A DNA stretch of 64,000 nucleotides. Source: Syngnathus acus (taxonomy: Eukaryota > Chordata > Actinopteri > Syngnathiformes > Syngnathidae). The notes below the pieces were generated by a model that did not search any database, was not told the DNA's origin, and saw only the letters and a list, made by a program, of their open reading frames with translations. Location of the stretch: NCBI RefSeq assembly GCF_901709675.1, contig NC_051101.1, forward strand, positions 7,706,501 through 7,770,500. Direction: 5' to 3'. How positions within the stretch are numbered: position 1 is the first letter of the stretch; each line of letters starts with the position of its first letter. Shown here piece after piece: positions 13,056 through 25,690 of this stretch. The position numbers were made by a program, and so were the translations under genes.

Positions 13056-13115
13056 TATATTATATTATATTATATTATATTATATTATATTATATTATAT
13101 TATATTATATTATAT
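13056..13115. repeat. (TATAT)n pentanucleotide array
   Basis: Twelve tandem TATAT units, the reverse-complement register of the array at 11903-11938. The Tyr-Ile-Leu-rich plus-strand frame through it is an artefact. Confidence 0.95.
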
Positions 13116-14465
13116 GTTTAGTTACTTCATTAATATTCATGGATTATAATAACCCTGGCTGGGCTGATCTACCTCCCATTCTAATTAAAAGTCTTAATCA
13201 AGCAACAAAGCTGAAAAGGTAAAGCCCAATAAATCCAGCGACTAATCAATTGCAATTGTAATTACATCCACAAGGGTTCGAAAGTTGTAACCTCGGATTA
13301 CAACATTTCCACAAACAAGATGTTCTGAATTTATACTAATGGGCCCATGACCGTAACAAACTGAGTGATTTTGCCTTGAATATGGCTGCTGTAATGGTAG
13401 CGCTCATCCTACAGTTAGAAAAGGAAGAGCAAGATTAGCGCTTTGATGCATGTGCCTGTGGGCATGCTTGGGTCTTATCTCTCCTCCCTTATACCATAAG
13501 GCTCAGTGGGGATGTTACTGATGGCAATGATGGTCCTTTTTTTTCCCACCACGCTACCATAAGTCTCAGTATAATGGCTGCTTTGTTCTAACCGTAATCA
13601 CATTAATATGAAAGGCAATTGCTCTGGATACCAAATCAAATCAACTTAGATCATATTCCGATTAAATGAGTTAATTGGGAAAGCTATGTGTCTGCACTAT
13701 TGGAAGAGGATTAAAATTATGGTGAAACGTATCCCATTAAATTGTAATTCCACCATACAATAGTACGATGGATTTTTCTTCACTGTTTTTCTCAACATGT
13801 GAATATGGTTGATGACAGTTCATTTATTAAAGGTAGCACTGTACCAGCAGCTGCTTCATTTCGTCAGCATTCTATACCAGTAATTTTTATTACAGCTATA
13901 ACTGATTATTAATCCAATATGTACAATATAGGGTACCAAATATCTTTTGCAGGGATTTGAGTACCTTACCCAACCCTAACTGACACTGGGTATCTACTCC
14001 AATTCATAACTTGATTGCACTTGACTGAATTACCGTAATGTAAACCGTTATGTTTTGCTTATAGTCTGGTGCGGCTTATCGATGAGTTTTTTTAAATGAC
14101 TTTTATGATATTGTAAAATGATCTGTTTTGGTAATACATGTAATAGAATTGAGGACATTTCATTTAATTTCATTCATTTATATGAATTCATTTGAATGTA
14201 ATATTAGTCGTGTTTCCGGGTGTTTATGTGGGAGCTACAGTATATCAACATCCACTACTTCAAGCAAAGATATTCAACTATGAACAACTTTCCAATCTTA
14301 ATAAGCCATACCACTAATGTAGCTGCCTTGACAAACAAGCGTATACACAGTGCAGGTTCCCCTACAGGCAGCCAATGGAAATTGAGCGACCGTGTGTCAA
14401 AAATGAAGGACAGAAGAAAAATGTGTCCAATGATGGAAAGGGAAGAGGAAACCACATAGCCTACA
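13116..14465. other. Gene-free stretch with one terminal-inverted-repeat-like scrap
   Basis: No gene is visible. Around 14034-14082 there is 'taccgtaatg' followed by 'cttatagtctggtgcggcttat', a diverged relative of the 'ccgtattttc...ataaggcgcacc' element that is intact at 28192-28573. Confidence 0.4.
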
Positions 14466-15440
14466 ACTGAAAGTGACATCATGATTATCAGAAAGGTTGA
14501 TGTACTGGCAGTAAGATTCGAAACTTAGGATCAGGGTTCAAATTATTTATTGTAGATAGAAAAAGAAATGGAGAGGGGTATTCCTAAAGGAAGAGTTTAA
14601 TAATGTCCTGAAGGGGAAAAGATTGTCAGATCGAGCGGTGAGGTTGAAGCCTGGAACCGACAGCTTTATGTTTAATGTTATTAATGGTTATGCCCCACAG
14701 GTATGATGTGGGCTTGAGGAAAAACAGACATTCTGGAAGGAGCCAGTCAGAGCAGTTCAGAGCCTCACAGGCAGAGTAGTGATTGGGGAAGATTTAAATG
14801 GACAGTGGAGGAAACACGGGTGACAAAGATCTGCTTTGGTGGTAGACTTTGCCAAAAGGATGGAAATGTCTGTAGTGGAGAATTTGTTCCAGATCATCCA
14901 GGACCATAAGGTGATCTGGTAGAAGCACACGTTGACTAAATCGTGCAGACAATGCAATCAGAAAGAGATCAGTGGCGGCACGGTAGCGGTAACCTCACAC
15001 AACCATATTGTAGTGCCGTTTTGAGAGAGGAGGTAAGACTTCTCTCTCTCAGCAGGGGCTTCCAAACGACTGGACCATTACAGCCAAGGTAATTAGAGAG
15101 ACAGACTGGATAGTATGTGGTGTGTTTTATGGTAGGGGGAAAGTGGCTTGGTGGTGGGACCAAGAAGTACAGGAGAGCAGATACAGGTAGAGTTCAGAAT
15201 TAGGACAGAGGAGACGAGAATACAGAGACTGACATAATGCAAAGGTATATATGTGGCAAAAGCCAAACTAGATTGTACAATATATGATGACTTGTAGTCT
15301 AGACTGGGCAGGAGGAGAGAAAGATCTGAACGCTTTGGCCAGGCAAAGACAGACATGGGAAGGATGTGCAGCAGGTTAGAGTTATCAAGAATGGAAATGG
15401 AAATAGACAGAGAAGGTCAGATGGAGCTTATTATCAATTT
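14466..15440 (+). mobile_element. RTE-like LINE remnant (endonuclease and linker region), decayed
   Basis: Fragments in several frames match the ORF of RTE-clade non-LTR retrotransposons common in fish. They are 'FLKEEFNNVLKGKRLSDRAV', 'FNVINGYAPQV' and 'GRVVIGEDLNG' (the endonuclease D-x-N motif), 'VVDFAKRMEMSVVENLFQ', 'AWWWDQEVQES', 'YDDL' and 'LARQRQTW' then 'DVQQVRVIK'-like sequence. The fragments appear in the expected order but are broken by frameshifts, stops and a deletion after the DLNG motif. The reverse transcriptase is missing, so the copy is dead. Family assignment is from remembered protein motifs. Confidence 0.75.
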
Positions 15441-18400
15441 ACCAAGTGGTGTCCCAGTATTAAAGCCAGACTATGAGAACAAGGAAGTACTGACTTGCAG
15501 TGTTTTTTGATCATCATTCAGCTGGTGTGTGCGTGTGTGTGTGAACGTCCATGTTGAAGGGTCCCATTGAGACAGACTATCCGCCTTTCCTGTCATTGCC
15601 ATGCAAAGGGGGACCAGCTTCCTACACTCGGCCTTGACGGCTAAAATATTTCCCACTCTTTTTATTGGAGACATCCAGCCAGACTGAGACCACCCGGGCA
15701 CTGCAACTCTAACTATATTCTTTAAATGAAAACATTCTACTTTCTTGTCCCCTCTTCTCATTGAACCTCTTTGTGAGCTTTCTAACTGTGTTGGCTTGGA
15801 ACACTGGTCTTGTCGATAAAAGTCACTTTGAGTGACATATTTTAATCCTTTCCCATTGTAATGATATTTGCTCTCCCCTCTGTGTGTCATCCACTATCAA
15901 AATGTCACAGGCAGATTTACAAGTGCATCAGCTGCCAAACAAAGCTTATTTTAGTCTGGGCTTCAAGGCAGGAGGAAATCCATATGCACTACAAATCAAT
16001 GGGGGAAATTTATGGCTGCCACCTGGGGTTTGAAGATTGCAAGTGACTAGCAATCACACAAAAGACTCAATGCTTTGATTGATTTGATCTGCATCAATTC
16101 AGTTTATCTTTGTACAAAATGTTATATCAATGCCTCATCTGGCTTTGTCAAGACCGTACATGTGCTTTTGCCGCCTAACTATCTTTTTGCAAATGTACTA
16201 CTTCTCACGTGGGCCCTCTACCCCTCGATCTACTTTATGTCTAGAATAATACCCAGTCTTTCTACCGTACTTCATTGAGAATAATATTTTGTTTTTTTTA
16301 TGAAAAGCAATTACAAATTGCGATGTGGGGTCATGTAATACACAAGTACAAATAAAAAAACTCATACTGTATAGTCATTTGCTGGTACTTAAAAAGAAAA
16401 AAGAAAAATCAATGTGATGTGTAACCTCTAATATTCAAAATCTTCAAGCATTGTTAAGCCCTTTAAAAAAATAATTGCTGAGCACACACAAAATGTACAG
16501 TACCTGTACGTACATGAGTTAATGTTGCAGAAAGCAATTCAATGATACTATCATTCGGGGTTGACTGAACCGAAACAGCTGGATCCATACGTTAGCAATA
16601 CAAAATGGCAGTTTCAATGTTTTATATAGCGAACTAATGCAAACACATTATCTATGCAGTTCCACTGTCAATCACAAAGCCAACACAGCTTCTGATAGAC
16701 CTGTACGTAATTGGGTTAGTGAGCTGTTGGTGTGTTTATGGCTGACAGCGATTTGTTTTGTGAAAGAAAGACTACAATTCAGTAAATATCATACATACTG
16801 TAGACAGCATTTTATAATTTTCATTTATAATTTTCTTTTTTACCTTGTCAGTCACAAATCCAACATGGAACTTGCACCTACTACAACAACATCATTTTGC
16901 CTCCTTTCTAATTTAGCCCTGCAGACAGCTCTTTTGATGTTTTTGTTTTTTTCCGGCGTGTTTACACACAGCAGTAACCGTTCTTTGACTCAATTAAAAG
17001 AGAGCCGCAATACAACAAGTATCAAACATACTGCACCAGATGTGTCACACTCAATCACAAAGAGGGCCAAAATTCAAAGCACACAATAGGTTGCGGGTTC
17101 AACAGGATTAACTGAAGTTTGTGGAACACAAATTTGAGTGAAAACAAACAGTATACATCATTCCAAAATATATCAACTTTAACTGGAAATATACAAATAA
17201 TATTAAAACATTTGCTCACATATTTCGAAGAATGATGTACATGGACAGCTTTGGAGGCATTAAAAACATTTTAAAAGTGCATGGGCCAATTGTAATCATT
17301 TAATGGAACATGTCTGTCCAAATCCGCAAAAGAAAATCCTCATGATAATATTTTTTTGCTAAACAATATATGTTTTTGCTACTCAAACAAATCTTTTTAA
17401 ACACTCAAACTTGAACTATATAAGCACATTGTAAACCTATACGAAATCAAAAAAACAATTGAATGAATGTGATGTGTCTGTGTACAGTCCTGTACATGCA
17501 TGTGACTAAGGTGGGGTGCCATGTGACATCAGCAATTCTGCATGAGTGTCTAGGTAAGAGCTGGGTCTGAGGAAACAGCTTCGGCATGTGTATGCTTATT
17601 AAACTTTGTTAACAAACAAACAACTGAAAAAAAGTGAATTGGCGACTGTGGATCTCGTCCCACATGCAAATTAAAGTATACGGTATACCGTAAAGACTTA
17701 TTAAAAACAAAATCGCGATGGAGCAGGGCTGCAACTGAACATTTCAGGACAAATGTACAAACTACAGAGAAATATAAAGCAATATAACGTGTAATACAGT
17801 AATACTGATCAACAACGTAAATGAGCAACTGATGAAGACAGTGACAGAGCTACACAATGAATAATGGCACAACAGAGATGGCACAGTGCCAGCATGAGCA
17901 TCAGACATGTTTTGATTTCCACACGCTGCCGGCTGGGCTGTGTTCATCACCGTGACAGTACCCCTACCACTGGGAACATAGAGCTGGTAACCACAAAAAG
18001 ATAAAGCTAGCAGGAGAGTTGTATTGGATATTTAAAATTAATTAATTGGATTAGACAAAATGTTTTTTAACATCATACACGAACAGGGAGTTAACACTTG
18101 ACAGGTGACAGACAGAAACCAAAACTAAAATCCTACAGTCAAGCAGCACGGTGAGCTACATATACAAGAAAGCACAAGAGCATTGACAAACTACACACTG
18201 AAGTAAAATGTGGACACATTTTCAAGTCAATAGTTAGTTTGAAGGCAGAGTGACGACTTTTAAAATTTTAAATGTTATATCAGGCAGGCTCCACAAACAA
18301 CCTGCATTAGACGTACATGTCACCCGTGACTTCATTTTAGGGAAGCAATTGAATCTGCTGTTAATGTATGTGTACACAAAAATATTTTTAATTTGATGGT

Positions 18401-20124
18401 CCTTTTTGTGTGTATTTCAGGGTGTATCACTCTGAGTATGTAAATTGATAAAGCAACATAAATAATATATAAACGATTTAACCATCTGACAATCAAGCAC
18501 CGCCTATACGGTGTAGATGCATATACAGCACAATTCAGTCCAATCAAATGTATCAAATTTTGAAGCATTGGGGTTTGCTCAAGAGTATTGTTTAATAGGT
18601 CCAGTGAAAATTACACATGTGGATTGTGTTGAAAAACACATAAATCCACAGTTCGTATCGCAAAAAAAAAAGGCTGACACCAGCACTCAACATTTCCATC
18701 GACCATACTTGCAATTACTGCTCGAAGGATGAAATAAATGTTTCTTTTAAGACAGCAGTTGATCTTTCTCTCCACAGTGGCTGTCTAGGTTCTCAATTGA
18801 AATGCCTGTAGGGGGTTAGTGTGATTCCTCAACACTGAAGTGAAAAAACATGACATGCCTTTAAGGCACAATTACCCAATGCCAGCCACTATTACGGCGA
18901 ATCCTCTACAATCACATATGATACCTCAGAGAAATGAATCAAAGATACCCCCAGTAGAGCAAACAGCCACATGCACATCAAATCACGCCTATACAAACTT
19001 TCCATTCATTGGATCCATAAGCTCGAAACGTTTTCTCTCTTACTCCACCAGTCTGAAAACTGGAAGGGGTCGACACAGCAAGTCACTCGTTTGGCACAGT
19101 TTTCAAGCCGGATGCCCTTCCTGGCCCCAGTTTACAAATATTTTCTAGACCGTTTGATTTTCTTTTTGTTTTGCCTTGAGTTGAGAGCAAAAACAAGCAA
19201 CGGTACAAATGAGCACATTTTGTTACGAGGGCAAAAAATAACAAAATCTTCTATCTACGTACGTATACAGTACATAAAGTAACAGACACAAATGTGGTGC
19301 TGCTGAAGTATGAGCAATGGACAGTGGCACAAAGTATCATAGCAAAAGGTTTCACACTGACATAAGCATGGCAGGCAAGGGCAGGATAGGAGAAAAGACG
19401 CGGAAGACAGTGAAAGGCATTAACAGATGAACAGAGGCGGGTTAGAATGTTCCAGCTTAGAAGACGACATTTGAGAAATAATCACATGAGAGGATGGAGA
19501 CAGCTGGTGAAACTGAGGCCGAGTTGACCGAGTTGAACAGAAGTGAGAAGATAAGTAGAAAGTGGAGAAATGTAAAACAGTGTCAAACTGAGATAAGAGG
19601 GGAGAGATTATACTGGGCAGAGTATGAAAGCGGGAGCAAGATTAAACTGCAAGGATAGGTTCGGATTCGAAAAAGCGCATAGGGTAAAAAATAAATAAAT
19701 AAAAAGGCAACGGTGGTATAGTATTATGAAACTACAGAGTTGTATTTCTTTTATATCTATTATTCTTCATCTACTATAAAACACAGTTTACTGTATTTGC
19801 ATAGATGTTTCTATTGGCATTTGGTAGACCTGGGATGTCCTACTATCACAGGAGGAGAATGAAATTATGGGAAATATTTCAGCTCTGTGCATTTTGGACG
19901 TGATGTGCTTTTATTTCTCTCATTGGACTTGCACAAGTATCGATCGCAGATGTGCACGCAGTTACAAAACAGGCAATTCACAAAATGGCACGGGTACCAT
20001 TTTTCTCACGCAGTTCAACACGTTTATCGCAGAGATGTGCCTTGGACCACCAAAAATGAAAGGCCACGACAAAACATGCAGTTCAGCTGTAATGGGATTT
20101 GAGGCCAAAAACAAGTCAGTGTCT
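15441..20124. other. Gene-free stretch
   Basis: No coding exon was recognised. At 19104-19135 the words 'agccggatgcccttcctggcc' resemble the 3' tail of fish RTE LINEs, a short relic. The rest is AT-rich single-copy-looking DNA in which I see no gene, RNA or named repeat. Confidence 0.45.
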
Positions 20125-20777
20125 GATGTGACCACCATTTGCCTCGTGCTGAGTCGGTGCAACACATCTTCGCAAGAAGTTGACCAGTTAAGCCGTTTCT
20201 CCACCATCACCACATGCTGCAGCATGATAACGCATGGCCCCATGTTACAAGGACCTGGGCACAGTTCTTGGAAAATGAAAATGTGTTTGGGATGTAGTGG
20301 ATGAGCCCGTACGACAGCTCGTTTCAGTTCCTGTCAATACACAGCAACTTCGCTCAGCTATTGAAGACAAGTGGACCGACATTCCACAGTACATATACAT
20401 ACACAATCACCACATTTTGGAGTGGAGTTTTATTGTGGGCACCCAAAGGCTCATCTGTGCAATAAATGTGTTGCACTAAATGAGGCAAATGGTGATCAGA
20501 CCTGATACTGTCCACTTCACCCCACCATTATCCACAACAGATTTGCTACATTTGACAGCCTAAGGGGCACCTATGCAATGAGCATGCTGTCTAACCTGCA
20601 ACATGACACAAATGCCACGCATGAGATGGATTGACTAGCTTGGCAAAAGAGATGTGCTTACCAATACAGATTTGGCAATCGTATTTGAGAGAAACGGGCA
20701 TTTTTTGTACACAGAAAAAGTCTTTAATCTTTGAGTTCAGCGAAAACAAAAGTGCTGCACTTTAGTTCGGTGTATGA
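20125..20777 (+). mobile_element. Rearranged Tc1-like transposon remnant
   Basis: From about 20205 the plus strand carries the C-terminal part of a Tc1-family transposase in decayed form ('SMITHGPMLQGPG', then 'VRQLVSVPVNTQQLRSAIED', 'KWTDIPQ', 'CVALNEANG'-like). It continues into the element's 3' flank ('ggcacctatgcaatgagcatgctgtctaa', 'cattttttgtacacagaaaaag') and ends in 'aacaaaagtgctgcac...ttcggtgta', which resembles the terminal inverted repeat. Between 20125 and 20200 the transposase C-terminal codons occur again on the minus strand, so a second partial copy lies head-to-head with the first. No intact frame remains. Confidence 0.7.
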
Positions 20778-23440
20778 ATACAAAAGGAAACACACTTGGA
20801 TTGATTTTCTTGAATTAAAAAATAATGACTCAATGTTTATACTGGCTAAGACTGTTTCCATTAGGTGCTTCCATCAAGGCAGGCAACAGTTTCTTTTTGC
20901 CTCATACTTTCACTAGCAATAGAGAAACATTAAGAGAATTTTGCTAAAAGCCTGGCTGACAATGTGCCCACATTTATTTATTTTGACAATCATAAATATT
21001 ACATATATGAAATTATATTTGATCTAGTACAATACTGACATTGAAGGAGAAATGTTTTATAATATAGTTTAATTAATTAGAACAATTTCCAGATTCCCTA
21101 ACAAAGTACCTGTGACATGCTACAGTCGAAATACAAATGATTGTGCACTTTCCACCTACTATAAAATGCTTTTAAAATCAGCCAGCCTGTTTTTTTTAGG
21201 GAGAATGGATTTTTTCAGAATGGACCTATATAATGCTACAATGCCACTTTGTTTTTCCTGATGCAATGAACAAACATGGAAGTAAAACTGAAATAACTAC
21301 ACATGTATTTTATCGAAATGAAACTGCCTTGCATTCATGTGTTTTTCTGTTGTCATTACATTCCAAACGCTCTATCCATAATATGTATTAATAAGGTATC
21401 TTTGACCATTATTGGATAGAACCACCAAAGAATCGCTTCAGATTTCAGTCTTTACAAAATGCTAACTCCGCAAATGGCAAAAATACAACACAAATGTCAG
21501 TCTTGTAAATTCACTGTAAACCGTGTTGTTTTTTCATATGGGCCAGGAGTCCTTTGGAAACACTTTCAAGCTTTTCATGTAGTCACACAATCTGGGAGCC
21601 TGTGGCTTTGAAGGTGAATCAGGTGAATGTTGCAGCATCTCAAAGGAAAGATATTTATCGCAACTGTAAGGTCGAGAAACCATGAGGAACATTCAATTTG
21701 TGGATCAGCTTTTCCTTAAAAGGGTTTTGGGTTACCGAGGTGTTGGCATCAGTATTGCTGACTGAATGTGAGTATGTATTTCAAAGCTCAGTGGGATGTC
21801 ATACACAGTCATTTCCTTCTTAGAGGGAGCACAATAGTGTGGTCTGTCTGTTGTATTTACATTCCCTTTTGACAATGCCTTCAATCCATCCGATGTCCCC
21901 CTGCTCACTGTCTCCTCATCACCTATCTATTCATCTCTCCTCTTCAGTGACTCCAGTTGTACTCCGCCTCACTGTCTCCTCTCCTGCACTCTGATGTCAC
22001 AAATTCAGATAGGAGGTTTCCTGATAGCACACAGCCTTTGACACTGCACCCTTGTTTTGAGGGGTGTGATCAGAGAATGAGATGAATACTAGGTAGGGGA
22101 GTTGCCTATACTTGTATTTGAACGGCAACAGGGGGACACACAGTGGAGAGAAATAAAACGGACATCTAGGTTAAAAAAATAACACGCATGAATGGTTTTG
22201 CAAAGGCTCGTGTCGTGCTGCTGGCTTGTGTAATTCCTGTGATGACAAGCCAACTGTGCCAGTCACAGAATTGCTGTGTCTTTTTTTGTGATGTATTTTT
22301 ATTGCTCTTTGTGGCCATACGTATGACTTAGCATTCAATATTCGTCTCCTTCAGAAAGGGGGAAAACCGTTCCCATATGGATTTTAGTTCCTGTATTCAG
22401 TGCTAATACGTTAAACATGTCAAAATGTACCTTAATGCTGGATGCAAAATTACAGTCATCTTAATTGGATAGCTTCAGCTCGGCTAAATAATAGACATAA
22501 AAAATAGATATAAATCATCAATGTTTAAAACGGTTAGTGTTAAAATTAAAAACATTAAAACATTGTCACATGTATGGACTTTATCCTGAATCAAAAATGT
22601 ACACACATCCATATTGATCAATGCTGTTACCATATCAGACAGTGCGGTTTGGAATGTTTTGATTTTCTTCTTCACACCGTTCTTTTTATTATATTGGCGC
22701 ACGTTAAGCGTGGTGGGATAATGTGTTTACTTTTGTGCGGTTTGTCCAAACATATGCCCCACAATTAAGCCGGCAAAAAAGCATTGTCATGATTCACATT
22801 ATTTGATCGGCACATTGCATTATAAAGCATAATGGAACTTAATTGTCCTAAGTCTGATCTTACATTTTTTTTCTGTTTTATAAAGATAATGTGGAAACTG
22901 AAAAACATCTGACAAGAGGAACATATTCATACAATTTTACTACTAAGTAATGTTGCCCCAAAACAGAAGTTTTAAAAGTAGACATTTTCTTTTAAAGAAT
23001 TATTTAGGTTTGCAGTTGTAGAAATATTATGAAAAGCAATTTAACGAGTGGGCACAATTTCAACATGGCTCACTTGTGTTCTGTCACCTAAACATGGATA
23101 AAATATACATGCATGTAATTGAGTTTCAAGACAAGGCAAATGGAGGTCATTTTTTTAGTGCTCATATAGAACAGGTCACTTTTGGGTGAACCACTTGGTG
23201 TATAATCCAATTTAAAAAAAAATCATGTGCTTAAAACTAAGTAAAACTAAAGTAGGTTTGTATTTACTTATTTTAAACAAATCTGGTCAATTGTTATTAA
23301 AACATATTTTTAGAAATGATAAACGCATGAGATATGCCCCTTGAAAGTTCTTCACAAAACGTTATCTTTGCCAGATAACGTCAAGTGAAGTAAATGGAAA
23401 ATAGCCATTATATTGCAACATTGTGAATTAATTAGCAATT
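20778..23440. other. Gene-free stretch
   Basis: No exon-like frame, RNA gene or recognisable element was seen. The sequence is AT-rich with scattered short poly-T and poly-A runs. Confidence 0.45.
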
Positions 23441-24300
23441 AAGGCGCAATCGCTAGAGAGAAACGGGCGTCTTTATCTTGGACCGCAGACGGCGAATGCC
23501 CAAAGCGGCACTCACGGCACATTATATTTCAATGTGCGGGGTTTTCAAAAGCCCAAACTCTAACTGCACGCGATCTTATTTCACAACTCGCCAACAGTGC
23601 CAATCATTCTGTCATTATAGTCAATATTGGCCATAGCCACTGACACCCCCCCCCCCCTCACAAAAAATCACCGACTCAAACAAAACCACACAGTCTGTAA
23701 ACTTGTCAACGCGAAAATAAAAAGGTAAACATTTAATTAAAAATCAATTAGTAATTAAAATTACCTTGAATAAGTCACTTCTCCCTTTGATGCATTCTGT
23801 CACTGGACACCAAGCAATCCTAAAATCACGGGAACAAAAAGTGCCATTAAGTCCTTCGATCGGTCAACAAAATTCACTAATGTATAAATTGTTGATATTG
23901 AGATTTGTAAAAATCCCAACATGTCAAGAATGTCCGTTGATTCCGTTTGTTTTCTCAGTGCGTAAAAAGGTAAGAAAAATAACGAATGTTTGTTGTTTTC
24001 CTTTTCTGCTCCTCAATCAAAGATCCATCTTCTTTAATTTACAGAGAAATAACCAGCAAGTTGTATTTCCTGTGAGTTTTTCCACATTTCATGTCCAAAT
24101 CGAGCCTGTGAACAGTTTTTACAGTATTCCAAGTGATTGTGTGGGTTTGGCGGAGCAGTAAATGAGAGGCGGACTTGCGCGCATCCCCAGACCCAGCGCG
24201 GAACCCTTTGCAGCTCTCTGACTGCTTGCAGCAACAGCCGCATTCCTTGTTTGGAAATCCCGTCCCCGGTGCCGTCAAAACAATTGAATTACACCAAAAT
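23441..24300 (-). promoter_or_regulatory. CpG-richer patch; candidate distal promoter / 5' exon of adgrb1
   Basis: Compared with its AT-rich surroundings this interval has clusters of CpG: about a dozen in 23441-23600, and another cluster in 24150-24290 around 'gcgcgcatccccagacccagcgcgg'. On the minus strand there is a fair splice donor at 23764 (TTCAAG|GTAATT). The adgrb1 coding exon has an upstream acceptor at 10234, so a 5' non-coding exon must exist to its right, and this is the most promoter-like place. There is no TATA box or other decisive signal. A poly-C run (23646-23657) lies inside. Inference only. Confidence 0.25.
23646..23657. repeat. Poly-C run
   Basis: Twelve consecutive C residues in plus-strand orientation. 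Confidence 0.9.
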
Positions 24301-25149
24301 GACTTCCAGTTGACTCTTTCAAAATAAAAAATATCTAATTATTCCCCAGGGAAAGCTTTTACTTTGAAGCCAAAAAAGAAAAATTTCCTGTTGAAAGAAT
24401 TGCAAGGGTGGGTGGAGCGACCTCGTATTGGAAAACTCAACCAGCAGCCCCATCTTCTGGAGTCAAAGAGCATTAATTATAATATAGCTCATGCATTCAA
24501 AGTATAAAATATATTTTTCAATATTTTCTGGTCAGCGTTTCTGATTACGAAATCAGTAAAAATCAACAAATGATAAGTGTTTCTGTGAGTATTAAACTCT
24601 GGCAGAGCAAGCAGTGTTCTTTATTCCAGCAATTTATAATGAGGTATTATTAGATATACAGTGGATGACTGACTGTCTGTGTGCCTCCTACCATGTTGAA
24701 TTTGTGCAGACAGAAAAGTGATTGAATAAATGTGACAGCCCGGGTCCCAGTGGTTTGTAATGCAGCGAAAACGGTGGCTATATTTTGTCAACTGGAATAC
24801 TTCTGTGTGCTCATTCATTTTTGTTCAGATGATTTTGGATACATTTTAATGTTAGTCTGAATTATAAGTATGTTATATATTTCTGTTTAGTACAGTATTT
24901 TATACATATTTCGGTGGTTAGAAATTCAGGTAAATGTGTGTGTGTGTCTGTCTTATATCAACAATTAATGGAAAGCATTAGGATTTTGTGTACTTTTAAA
25001 AAGCTGTATTGAGAACGCCTTTATTCCTTACCAGGGTCATGCTAAGACCTCAGAGGGGCACTGCTTGTAACACCCATTGGCCCCTAAAAACTAGTCACCT
25101 ATTTGCACCCTATGTGTGTGTTAAACACAGTCATGGCACACAACTGAGA

Positions 25150-25194
25150 CTGCGCCTTTTATTACAGTGCACCTTTTGAACGTGAAAATACGGT
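25150..25194 (+). repeat. Diverged end of the 'ataaggcgcacc' inverted-repeat element
   Basis: 'ctgcgccttttattacagtgcacc' and then 'gtgaaaatacggta' resemble the right end of the element at 28192-28573, which ends in 'gtgcggaaaatacgg' followed by TA. Only one end is present. Confidence 0.4.
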
Positions 25195-25520
25195 AGCACC
25201 CTGAACTGTTCATTTTTGTGTTTGAGTCAACATGTGTATATACAGGAATTGTCAATGATACACAGACAGCTTGTTGAAAAGCCCCAAGGATATTAATTGT
25301 TAGGGACGACAGAGTCCAAATTTAAAAGCATCACCATTTTTTGTGAATGGACTATCTGAACGACAGCACATTAAGGATTTTCCGTGGAAAGGTCAGGTGG
25401 CGCAACAATTTCTACTAAGTACTAAGCTCAAAGGATGCCATCTGACAGAAAAATAACCTGCTTTGTTAAATCTGTGCTAACCTGGAATTGTATAATAGGT
25501 TCAGTAGTTCAACACTGGTA

Positions 25521-25690
25521 TTTTTCAACTAAAATGGAGTAGATCAAATTCCACAACTCTTCTCAACAAGGAACACATACGTATATGTATACATATACAA
25601 GGATTTTTCAACAAAAATGGAGTAGATTAAATTCAGCAACTCTTCTCCACAAGGAACACACACATAGTATACGTATACATATACTTATAC
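25521..25690. repeat. Tandem duplication, unit about 83 bp
   Basis: The block starting 'tttttcaactaaaatggagtagat' at 25521 recurs at 25604 as 'tttttcaacaaaaatggagtagat'. Both copies continue through 'caactcttctc...caaggaacaca' and end in ATAC-rich sequence ('gtatacatatac'). The two copies differ at several bases. Confidence 0.85.

Noticed and set aside
12809-13222. 137-residue plus-strand frame
   Set aside because: It runs through the TATAT array and antisense to the exon-like minus frame; the Tyr-Ile-Leu repeats are an artefact.
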